Under the pieces are notes generated by a model. It was not told where the DNA came from, ran no database searches, and was given only the letters and a program-made list of their open reading frames with translations. A DNA stretch of 64,000 bases from Streptomyces sp. VRA16 Mangrove soil (lineage in GTDB: Bacteria > Actinomycetota > Actinomycetes > Streptomycetales > Streptomycetaceae): NCBI RefSeq assembly GCF_017377775.1, contig NZ_JAFVLN010000015.1, positions 1 through 64,000 on the forward strand. The letters run 5' to 3'. A program made the position numbers and the translations under genes. Below, piece after piece: positions 1-7,760 of the stretch. Numbering within the stretch: the first letter of the stretch is position 1; the number at the start of each line of letters is the position of its first letter.

Positions 1-258
1 CCCCGACCACCAGCGCCCCCCCCCGCCTCACCTCCCCCCCCGCCGTCGGCCCATACGGCCCGCCCGCCCGCCCCCGCGTAATCCGCCCGGAGGCCGGATC
101 TTCCACCCCGGCCTCCCTCCCACGACTACACCCCAGGGATGACCCCGCCGGCCTCATCCCAACGCGGTACCGCCGATGCCCCGGCCGACCGACGCGCCCC
201 CCCCCGCCCCCTCCCTACGGTTCCCGAGGCACACGCCGCAGAGCCCGAGGAGGCCCCC

Positions 259-993
259 ATGACCAGCCCGGCACACACCAGCCCGGCACAGACCAGCCCT
301 GTCATCGAACTCCACGAAGTGAGCCGCACCTACGACGGCGGCCCGCCCGCCCTCGACAACGTCTCCCTCACCGTCCACGCGGGCGAGTCCGTCGCCGTCC
401 TCGGCCCCTCCGGCAGCGGCAAGTCGACCCTCCTGAACCTGATCGCCGGCCTCGACCGCCCCGACACCGGGACGGTCACCGTGGACGGCGTCCGCGTCGA
501 CCGCCTCGGCGAGGCCGGCGCCGCCCGCTACCGCAGGGCGAAGGTCGGCATGGTGTTCCAGTTCTTCCACCTGCTCGACGACCTGAGCGTCGCCGACAAC
601 ATCGCCCTGCCCGCCCAACTCTCCGGCACCGCCCGCACGGAGGCCCACCACCGCGCGGCCCGGCTGATGGCGAGTCTCGGCATCGACCGGCACGCCCGCG
701 CCCACCCCACCCGCCTCTCCGGCGGCGAACGCCAGCGCGTCGCCGTGGCCCGCGCCCTGATGAACCGGCCCGCCCTGCTGCTCGCCGACGAGCCGACCGG
801 CGCCCTCGACTCGGCCTCCGGCGAGGACGTCCAGGCACTGCTGCGCGCCCTGAACGCCGACGGCCAGACCCTCCTCGTCGTCACCCACGACGTGGCCCTG
901 GCCCGCGCCTGCACCCGGCGCACCCTCCGGCTCGTCGACGGCCGCATCGCCGCCGACACCACCCACCCCGCCGTGCCGGAGGCCGTCCGATGA
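259..993 (+). CDS. ABC transporter ATP-binding protein (MacB/LolD type)
   Basis: ATPase subunit of a MacB/FtsX-type ABC exporter; it should hydrolyse ATP in the cytoplasm to drive the permease encoded next. The 244-residue protein has Walker A (GPSGSGKST), the ABC signature (LSGGERQRVAVARAL), Walker B followed by the D-loop (LLLADEPTGALD) and the H-loop (VVTHD). An in-frame ATG at 139 would add 40 low-complexity residues. ATG 259 is preferred because a GAGG-AGG ribosome-binding site lies just upstream and the family begins near here. The stop overlaps the permease ATG (ATGA, 990-993), so the two are translationally coupled. The substrate cannot be told from sequence. Confidence 0.93.
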   Translation: MTSPAHTSPAQTSPVIELHEVSRTYDGGPPALDNVSLTVHAGESVAVLGPSGSGKSTLLNLIAGLDRPDTGTVTVDGVRVDRLGEAGAARYRRAKVGMVFQFFHLLDDLSVADNIALPAQLSGTARTEAHHRAARLMASLGIDRHARAHPTRLSGGERQRVAVARALMNRPALLLADEPTGALDSASGEDVQALLRALNADGQTLLVVTHDVALARACTRRTLRLVDGRIAADTTHPAVPEAVR

Positions 994-3418
994 GCGCCCT
1001 CGGCAAGATCGTCCGCTCGGGCGTCGCCCGGCGCCGCGTACCGGCCGTCGTCATCTGTCTGACCGCGCTGATGGCGGTCGCCGCGTCCGTGCTTGCCGGC
1101 ACCCTGCTCGTGGCGTCGCACGCCCCCTTCACCACCGCCTTCGGCAAGCAGCACGGCGCCCACCTCTCCGTGCGGTACGACGCACGCAGGGCCGACGCGG
1201 CGCAGATCAGGGAGGGCGCGCGGGCCACCGGCGTCACGGCCGCCTCCGGCCCGTTCCGCACGGTGAACGCCAGCCCCACCTTCACCGACCCGGCCGGCAA
1301 CCGCCGCCCGGCGCCCCGCCCGCTCTTCGTCGTCGGCCGTGCCCGCTCGGGCGGCACCGTCGACCGGCTCAGTCTCACCGAGGGCCACTGGCCCACCCGC
1401 GCCGGACAGATCGTGCTCTCCGCCGACCTCGGCCTGCCCCTCGCCCTCGGCGACAAGCTGACCTTCGAAGCGCTGCCCGGCGCACCGACCCTGACTGTCG
1501 TCGGCCTGGCCCGCTCGGTCAGCCGCACCGGCGACGCCTGGGTGCTGCCCGGACAGATCGGCGCGCTCACCCCGGCGCGCGGCGACAGCGGCTACGAGAT
1601 GCTGTACCGCCTCGCCTCCCACGACACCCAGGACCAAGTGGCCGCCACCCGGAAGGAGTTGACGGCCGCGGCGCCCACCGGTTCGGTGACCGGATCGCTG
1701 TCCTGGCTCACGCTCAAGGCGGCGAGCGAGCGGGAGACGGCGGTGTACATCCCGTTCCTGCTGGCGTTCGGCGGACTCGGCCTCGCCATGTCCGTACTGA
1801 TCGTCGGCAACGTGGTCGCGGGTACCGTCGGCGCGGGCCTGCGCCGCATCGGCATCCTCAAGGCCGTCGGCTTCACCCCGCACCAGGTCGTCCGCGCCCA
1901 CCTCGCCCAGGCCCTGATCCCGGCCGCCGTCGGCGCCGCGCTCGGGCTCGGCGTCGGCCACCTGGCCTCCGTACCGCTGCTGGCCGAGGCCGAGAACGCC
2001 TACCGTTCGACGCCGCTGACCATCGCGCCCTGGGTGGACGCGGCCGTCGTCGCCGTCGTCCTCGGCACCGTCGCCCTCACCGCCTGGCTGAGCGCCTGGC
2101 GGGCCGGGCGGCTGCGGGCCGTCGACGCGATCGCCGTGGGGCGCGCGGCCCGGCCGGGGCGCGGCCGGTGGGCGGCCAAACTCGCCGCGCGGCTGCCGCT
2201 GCCGCGGCCCGTGTGCCTGGGCCTGGCCCGCCCGTTCGGCCGCCCGGCGCGGGCGCTCGCGACGGTCGCGCCGTCGGCTTCGGAGCGGTCGCCGTCACCT
2301 TCACCCTCGGCCTCAGCACGTCACTGAACACGATCATGGACGCCCGCGACCACGACAACTCCGATGTCAGCGTCGTCTCCGTGCCCACCGCGCCCGCGGG
2401 CGGCGCCCTGCCCCAGGGCGCGGAGGGCGGCCGGGCGACCGAGATCAGCGACCCGTCCGCCGTCGCCGCGGCGATCGCGGCGCAGCCGGGAACCCGCGCG
2501 TACTACGGCAGGGCCGACACACAGGCGAGCGCCGTCGGACTCGGTGAGGACGTCGAGGTCACCGCGTTCACGGGCGACGCAGGGTGGGCCAACTACCGTA
2601 TGACGTCGGGGCGTTGGTTCAAGGGGGCGGGCGAGGCGGTCGCCCCCTCCGGGCTGCTCAAGGAGCTCGGGGCGAAGGTCGGCGACACCGTCACGTTCAC
2701 CGCGGCCGTCGAGAACGGCAAGCCGTTCACCGTACGGATCGTCGGAGAGGTCTTCGACACCTCGAACTTCGGCATGCTGCTCTACACCGACCTGGCCACC
2801 CTCAGGACGGCGGCGCCGAAGCTGAAGCCGGGGTCGTACCAGGTCGAGCTCAAGTCCGGTACGAACGCGAAGAGTTACGCCACCACGCTCGGCACGGCGC
2901 TGGGAAAGATCAAGAGCGGCGTCGACCCCGCCGGGGTCGGCCAGAAGGTGGAGGCGCGCGTCGGCCCGCTGGACGACGGGGGCGGCAGCGACATCGTCGA
3001 CTCGCTCAACGCGCTCGCCGCGATGCTCACCCTGGTGATCGTCGCCGTCGCCGCGCTCGGCGTGCTCAACGGCGTCGTCCTCGACACCCGCGAACGCGTC
3101 CAGGAACTCGGCGTCCACAAGGCCCTCGGCATGACCCCGCGGCAGACCGCCGTCATGGTCGTCACGTCGGTCGTGCTGACCGGTCTCGCGGGCGGCGCGG
3201 TGGGCGTGCTGCTCGGCCGGGCCCTGCACGGCTGGATCGTGCCCGCCATGGGGGAGGGCGCGGGCGTGGCGATGCCGGGCTTCGTCCTGGCCGTCTACTC
3301 CGCGCCGGAACTGGCCCTGCTGGTCCTCGGCGGTGTCCTCATCGCGGTCCTCGGGGCGCTGCTGCCCGCGAGCTGGGCGGCCCGGATCAGGACGGCGACG
3401 GCGCTGCGCACCGAGTGA
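990..3418 (+). pseudogene. ABC transporter permease (two FtsX domains), frameshifted
   Basis: Membrane partner of the preceding ATPase. The coding signal is continuous from 990 to 3418, but the frame changes: 990-2327 encodes the N-terminal half and an overlapping frame carries the C-terminal half to 3418. Around 2262-2275 the homology moves from frame 990 (ending ...FGRPARALATV) into the other frame (AVGFGAVAVTFTLGL...). The span is 2429 nt, one base short of 810 codons, which fits a single-base loss. The intact product would be about 809 residues, usual for two-FtsX-domain permeases: an N-terminal helix, a periplasmic-type loop, a 3-helix FtsX block, then the same again. No slippery heptamer is visible, so a mutation or sequencing error is likelier than programmed frameshifting. 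Confidence 0.8.
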
Positions 3419-3445
3419 GGGACCCGGCGGGCGGTGCGGACATGC

Positions 3446-3485
3446 GAGTTGGCGGCCACGTGGTGGTGCGTGGCCGCCTCAACTC
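3446..3485. terminator. Stem-loop between convergent ABC permease and yceI-like genes
   Basis: A 15-bp left arm (GAGTTGGCGGCCACG) pairs with 3469-3485 apart from one bulged T, with an 8-nt loop. It sits in the 86-bp gap between convergent genes and probably terminates both directions. There is no clear T-tract, as is common in Streptomyces. Confidence 0.7.
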
Positions 3486-3504
3486 GATGTGCTCACAGGC
3501 GACT

Positions 3505-4119
3505 TCAGGCGTTCTTGATCGCCGAGATGTCGAAGTTCAGCTTGATCTTGTCGGAGACGAGGACGCCGCCGGTCTCCAGCGCCGCGTTCCAGGTCAGGCC
3601 CCACTCGGAGCGCAGGATGGTGGCCTTGCCCTCGAAGCCCACGCGCTCGTTGCCGAACGGGTCCTTCGCGGAGCCGTTGAACTCCAGGTCGATGGTGAGC
3701 GGCTTGGTGGTGCCGAGGATCGTCAGGTCACCGGTGATGCGGTAGTCGTCGCCGCCCAGCGACTCGGCGGACGTCGAGCGGAACGTCATCGTCGGGAACT
3801 CGTCGATCTTGAAGAAGTCGGCGCTCTTCAGGTGACCGTCACGGTCCGCGTTGCCGGTCTCGATGCTGGTCATCTGCACGTCGAACGACGCGGTGGACTT
3901 GGCCGGGTCCGAACCGTCCAGGTGCAGCTCGCCGGTGAAGTCCGTGAAGCTGCCCTTCACGTTCGTCACCATCGCGTGCCGGGCGACGAAGCCGAGCGTG
4001 GTGTGCGCCGGGTCGACCGTGTAGTCGCCGGTGAGGGCGCCGAGGTCCGGGCCGGCCGAGGTGGCGGCGGCAGCGGCGGGGGTGGCGGTCTCGTCGTTCT
4101 TACGGCCGAAGATGCCCAT
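3505..4119 (-). CDS. YceI family protein
   Basis: YceI proteins form a lipocalin-like beta-barrel that binds a polyisoprenoid or similar lipid. The 204-residue product has about 28 unstructured N-terminal residues (MGIFGRKNDETAT, then an Ala-rich stretch), followed by the YceI domain beginning GDYTVDPAHTTLGFVARHAMVTNVKGSF and ending near residue 200. No Sec signal is obvious, so a cytoplasmic location is likely, as for other actinobacterial YceI proteins. ATG 4119 is preceded by an AAGGAG-like site. Paired operator-like dyads lie upstream. The physiological role is unknown; some relatives respond to organic solvent or acid stress. Confidence 0.9.
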   Translation of the reverse strand: MGIFGRKNDETATPAAAAATSAGPDLGALTGDYTVDPAHTTLGFVARHAMVTNVKGSFTDFTGELHLDGSDPAKSTASFDVQMTSIETGNADRDGHLKSADFFKIDEFPTMTFRSTSAESLGGDDYRITGDLTILGTTKPLTIDLEFNGSAKDPFGNERVGFEGKATILRSEWGLTWNAALETGGVLVSDKIKLNFDISAIKNA

Positions 4120-4139
4120 GACGTACTCCTTGGGGACGT

Positions 4140-4203
4140 GATGTTGAAGGTTTAACTACCAACGTGGACGACTGTAGCGCGATGATGTTCAACTTTCAAC
4201 ATC
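4140..4203. promoter_or_regulatory. Operator-like dyads upstream of yceI-like gene
   Basis: Positions 4143-4163 form a symmetric site, GTTG-N3-GTT-N-AAC-N3-CAAC. Positions 4184-4203 form a second dyad with 6-bp arms (GATGTT/AACATC). The outer 9-mers GATGTTGAA (4140-4148) and TTCAACATC (4195-4203) are perfect inverted copies. These sites look like binding sites for a dimeric repressor such as MarR or TetR, controlling the minus-strand gene. Confidence 0.5.
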
Positions 4204-4294
4204 AAGCGCTGCGTGTTGCTCCAGTTACACACGGGTGGGGTAGCGATAAGAAGGTCCCGTTACGGCCATTTTGCGATGAAAGGCGGGGGCGCGC

Positions 4295-5494
4295 GTGCTG
4301 CGGACGGCCGAGGCGGAACTCCAGGGCAGGCCGGCGGTGTCCGCTCGGTGGCGGGGCGGCGGTCCGCCGGGCGTGCTGCGGGCCCTCACCGCCTTCGCCG
4401 CGGCCCGTGCCGCCGGGGTCGTCCTGGTGGTCCTCGCCGACCTGCACCAGGGGCGCCCCGCGACCCGGACACTGGCCCATGCGTGGGACGCGGTCTGGTA
4501 CCTGCACATCGCCGAGCACGGATACGGCACCCGGGAGTACGTCTCGACGTTTGGGACCGTACAGACCGACTGGGCGTTCTTCCCGCTCTATCCGCTGCTC
4601 ACCCGGGGTGTCGGCGCCGTCCTGCCGGGCGGCGCCGGAGCGGCCGCGCTGCTCGTCGCCTGGGCGGCCGCCCTCGCCGCCGCCTGGGGGGTCTACGCCG
4701 TCGGCCACCGCCTGTACGGCACCCTGACCGCCACCCTGCTCGTCATCCTGTGGGCGCTGCTCCCGCAGGCCGCCGTCCTCGCCATCGCCTACAGCGAGTC
4801 CCTGTTCGCCGCGCTCGCCGCCTGGGCGCTGTACGCCCTGCTGCGCCGGAACTGGCTGCTCGCCGGGGCGCTCGCCGCCCTCGCGGGGCTGACCCGGCCC
4901 ACGGGAGTCGCCGTCGCGGCCGCCGTCATGATCACCGCCGGGTACGCGCTCGTACGCGGCCGTGGGCGTGCCCGCGCGCCCTGGCTCGCGGTGCTGCTGG
5001 CGCCCGCGGGGTGGGCCGGATATGTGCTCTGGGTCGGGAACCGCACCGGCGACCTGCTGCACGGCTACTTCACGGTGCAGGACGCCTGGGGGTCGGGCCT
5101 GGACTTCGGCGTGGACTCCGTGCGCTTCCTGCGGGTGCTGTTCCTGTACGGCGGCAAGGTCGTCTACCCGATGTCCCTGTTGCTCGTGCTCGCCGCCGTG
5201 GTGCTGTTCGTCCTGCTCTGTCTGGAGCGCCGGCCCCGCACGCCGCTGCCGCTGCTCGTCTTCAGCGGGGTGCTGGTGGTGATGGTGCTGCTGCTCGGCG
5301 GGCCCTTCGCGTCCAAGCCGCGCTTCCTGCTGCCCGCCTTCCCGCTGCTGATCCCGGTCGCCCGGACGATGGCGCGCGGCTGGGGTCAGGGGCGGGCCGG
5401 GCGGGCGCGGGTGCTGGTGGTCGCGGGCGCGCTGGCCTGCGTGACGCTGCCGTACGGGGCGTACGTCCTGGCGATGGTGAAGACGCCGCTGTGA
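4295..5494 (+). CDS. Integral membrane PIG-V-like mannosyltransferase
   Basis: A 399-residue polytopic membrane protein with roughly nine hydrophobic segments. The N-terminal region has the GT-C pattern WDAVWYLHIAEHGYG (about residues 68-82), then FFPLYPLLTRG after the first loop. This is typical of the Mannosyl_trans2/PIG-V-like family that uses polyprenyl-phosphate sugars. It probably transfers a mannose or similar sugar to a lipid or secreted protein on the outer membrane face; the acceptor is unknown. The start is GTG 4295, behind a purine-rich AGGCGGGGG. It converges with the MarR gene, with only 15 bp between stops. Confidence 0.8.
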   Translation: MLRTAEAELQGRPAVSARWRGGGPPGVLRALTAFAAARAAGVVLVVLADLHQGRPATRTLAHAWDAVWYLHIAEHGYGTREYVSTFGTVQTDWAFFPLYPLLTRGVGAVLPGGAGAAALLVAWAAALAAAWGVYAVGHRLYGTLTATLLVILWALLPQAAVLAIAYSESLFAALAAWALYALLRRNWLLAGALAALAGLTRPTGVAVAAAVMITAGYALVRGRGRARAPWLAVLLAPAGWAGYVLWVGNRTGDLLHGYFTVQDAWGSGLDFGVDSVRFLRVLFLYGGKVVYPMSLLLVLAAVVLFVLLCLERRPRTPLPLLVFSGVLVVMVLLLGGPFASKPRFLLPAFPLLIPVARTMARGWGQGRAGRARVLVVAGALACVTLPYGAYVLAMVKTPL

Positions 5495-5509
5495 GGGCCC
5501 GTGGACGGG

Positions 5510-5932
5510 TCAGCGACCGGCGAGCCGCTCCATCAGCGTGGCGCTGCCGGCCAGCAACTCCCGCTCCTCGTCGGTGAGTTCGGCCGCGATCGCCCGGGCC
5601 AGCCAGCTTTCCCTGCGCCCGCGCTCGGCGTCCAGGGCGGCGTGTCCCGCCTCGGTCAGCTCCACCAGTGACTTGCGGCCGTCGGTGGGGTGCGCCCGGC
5701 GCGTCACCAGGCCCTGCTCCGTCAGCAGCCCGACGGCGCGGGCCATCGACTGCGGGCGGACGCGCTGATCGGCGGCGAGATCGCTGGTGGTCATGGCGCC
5801 GTCGCGGTCCAGCACGCCGAGCACGGCGACCTGGCCGTGCGGAATCGAGTCCTCGTGCTTCACGCGGCGCATGAGACGTCCCATCGCGGTACGCAGATCG
5901 GCGGCGACGGCGGCGGATTCCGGGGCAGGCAT
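5510..5932 (-). CDS. MarR family transcriptional regulator
   Basis: A 140-residue winged-helix regulator. Helical dimerisation segments flank a wHTH at about residues 33-98 (QVAVLGVLDRDGAMTTSDLA ... SMARAVGLLTEQGLVTRR ... DGRKSLVELTEAG), which is the MarR recognition helix and wing. It is divergent from the enolase gene, and the 231-bp gap holds four tandem 13-bp units. It therefore probably represses both itself and the enolase. The start is ATG 5932; the longer open frame upstream runs through the intergenic region and antisense to enolase and is not believable as coding. Confidence 0.9.
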   Translation of the reverse strand: MPAPESAAVAADLRTAMGRLMRRVKHEDSIPHGQVAVLGVLDRDGAMTTSDLAADQRVRPQSMARAVGLLTEQGLVTRRAHPTDGRKSLVELTEAGHAALDAERGRRESWLARAIAAELTDEERELLAGSATLMERLAGR

Positions 5933-6035
5933 ACGGCACTTTAACCCGCGGTGTCCGGCGGCCCGGCATGCCTGACCTGCGCAGCGCCCGCGCGCGACAA
6001 CGCCGCACGACAGCACCGCACCGCCCGCACACTGC

Positions 6036-6087
6036 ACAGCAAGGCTGAACAGCAGAGCTGTACAGCCAAACTGAACAGCAAGGCTGT
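6036..6087. repeat. Four tandem 13-bp operator-like units
   Basis: Units start at 6036, 6049, 6062 and 6075: ACAGCAAGGCTGA, ACAGCAGAGCTGT, ACAGCCAAACTGA and ACAGCAAGGCTGT. Each is itself a dyad (ACAGC-N3-GCTGT). A TATAGT hexamer at 6087-6092 abuts the last unit and could be the enolase -10 box. The array probably binds the divergent MarR protein. Confidence 0.65.
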
Positions 6088-6163
6088 ATAGTTTCGTCTG
6101 TCGCGGCACGCGCCAGCGTTGTCGCAGCAGGGTCGCGACAGGCAGCAACGTGAAGGAACACCC

Positions 6164-7441
6164 ATGCCCGCACCGGCAGTTGGATCCACCGTCATCACGT
6201 CCGTCACCGCCCGCTCCGTGCTGGACAGCCGCGGCAACCCCACCGTCGAGGCCGACGTCACGCTCGCCGACGGCTCCTTCGGCACCGCCGCCGTGCCCTC
6301 CGGCGCCTCCACCGGCGCCCGCGAGGCCGTCGAACTGCGCGACGGCGACCCGCGCCGCTGGCACGGCAAGGGCGTCGACCAGGCCGTCGCCCACGTCAAG
6401 GGGGAGATCGCGGCCGAGGTCGTGGGCCGCGACGCCGACGACCAGGCCGGGCTCGACGCCGCCCTGGTCGCCCTCGACGGCACCCCCACCAAGTCCCGGC
6501 TCGGCGCGAACGCCCTGCTCGGCGTCTCGCTCGCGGCGGCCAAGGCGGCGGCGGCCGCGCACCGCCTGCCTCTCTACCGGCACATCGGCGGGGCGGACGC
6601 CCGCCGCCTCCCGCTGCCGATGATGAACATCGTCAACGGCGGCGCGCACGCCGACAATCCGCTGGACTTCCAGGAGTTCATGATCGCGCCGGTCGGCGCG
6701 GCCACCTTCGCGGAGGCCGTCCGGATGGGCTCGGAGGTCTTCCACACCCTGCGCCGCGACCTGCTGGCCGCGGGCCACTCCACCGGGGTCGGCGACGAGG
6801 GCGGGTTCGCGCCCGCGCTGCGCACCGCCGAGGAGGCGCTCGACTTCGTCACGGCGGCGATCGAGCGGACCGGGTACAAGCCCGGCGCGGACATCGCCCT
6901 GATCATGGACCCGGCGTCGTCGGAGTTCTTCCGGGACGGTGTGTACGCGTACCAGGGCGAGGGCGTCGACCGCACCCCGTCCCAGCAGGTCGACTATCTG
7001 ACGGCCCTGATCGACGCGTACCCGATCACCTCCATCGAGGACCCGATGGCCGAGGACGACCTCGACGGCTGGCGCGAGCTGACCGCGCGCGTGGGTGACC
7101 GTTGCCAGCTCACCGGTGACGACGTGTTCTGCACGAACCCGGCGCTGTTGCGGGAGGGGATCCGGACGGGGGTCGGTAACGCGGTGCTGGTCAAGGTCAA
7201 TCAGATCGGTACGTTGACGGAGGCGCTGGAGACGGTGAGCACGGCGCACCGGGCGGGCTGGAAGGCCGTGATGTCGCACCGTTCCGGCGAGACCGAGGAC
7301 ACGACGATCGCCGACCTGGCGGTGGCCACGGGGTGCGGTCAGATCAAAACGGGTTCCCTCTCCCGCTCGGACCGCACGGCCAAGTACAACCGCCTGATCC
7401 GCATCGAAGAACAACTGGGATCGTCGGCCCTCTTCCAGTAG
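6164..7441 (+). CDS. eno: Phosphopyruvate hydratase (enolase), probably a second copy
   Basis: Interconverts 2-phosphoglycerate and phosphoenolpyruvate in glycolysis. The product is 425 residues, normal for bacterial enolase. Visible signatures are SGASTG, DEGGF (catalytic Glu region), the Mg-binding Asp in LIMDPASSEF, SIEDPMAEDD, TGDD, catalytic Lys344 in LVKVNQIGTLTE, and SHRSGETEDTTIADL. Deviations from the usual wording (MDPAS for LDVAA, VFCTNP for LFVTNP) and its position beside a MarR gene suggest the alternative enolase some streptomycetes carry rather than the main housekeeping copy, which normally lies elsewhere. ATG 6164 has a GAAGGA site; the frame opens upstream at 6119 but lacks support. 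Confidence 0.92.
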   Translation: MPAPAVGSTVITSVTARSVLDSRGNPTVEADVTLADGSFGTAAVPSGASTGAREAVELRDGDPRRWHGKGVDQAVAHVKGEIAAEVVGRDADDQAGLDAALVALDGTPTKSRLGANALLGVSLAAAKAAAAAHRLPLYRHIGGADARRLPLPMMNIVNGGAHADNPLDFQEFMIAPVGAATFAEAVRMGSEVFHTLRRDLLAAGHSTGVGDEGGFAPALRTAEEALDFVTAAIERTGYKPGADIALIMDPASSEFFRDGVYAYQGEGVDRTPSQQVDYLTALIDAYPITSIEDPMAEDDLDGWRELTARVGDRCQLTGDDVFCTNPALLREGIRTGVGNAVLVKVNQIGTLTEALETVSTAHRAGWKAVMSHRSGETEDTTIADLAVATGCGQIKTGSLSRSDRTAKYNRLIRIEEQLGSSALFQ

Positions 7442-7564
7442 CCGGTGGTGCCCCGCCAGGGGCGCGGGGCTGTATCGATCTGCGGCTCCGCCGCGCGGGC
7501 GCGCCCCGCCCCCGCCGGGCCCGCGCCCGGCGATGGCGGGGCGGGAGCGGGCCGGAGGCCGCCG

Positions 7565-7637
7565 GGAGCGCTCGCCCCGCGTCGGGGTGCCGCCTTGCCC
7601 ACCCTGCCGCCCATGGCGGCAGATTGCCCAAGGCGGC
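7565..7637. repeat. Intergenic hairpin element, copy A
   Basis: The core at 7589-7637 folds with arms CCGCCTTG...CTGCCGCC / GGCGGCAG...CAAGGCGG. It is preceded by a GGAGCGCTCGCCCCGCG segment (7565 on). The same element recurs at 52275-52323 and 59452-59500. It lies in the 319-bp gap after the enolase gene; no gene is seen in that gap. The region just after the enolase stop (7442-7500) is another palindromic GC-rich sequence common between Streptomyces genes. Confidence 0.75.
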
Positions 7638-7760
7638 GGGGGCCGGCGGGGCCGGGGTCCACCCGGGCTTGGACTTCTGGGGGCGGGGTGTTGGACTCAC
7701 AAGTCGCCAACAGCCCAACCCCGTTGACCCCACGCGCCGCTCGCGGATACCCAAAGGGCC

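Noticed and set aside
528..1961. Long antisense open frame across the ABC genes
   Set aside because: Third-position GC bias keeps the opposite strand open in Streptomyces; composition is not protein-like and it covers motif-bearing ABC genes.
2250..2290. Programmed frameshift in the permease
   Set aside because: No slippery heptamer or downstream pseudoknot recognised, and the family is not known to use recoding.
5933..7414. Extended N-terminus of the MarR protein (634-residue frame)
   Set aside because: The extra part is antisense to enolase and crosses the operator array.
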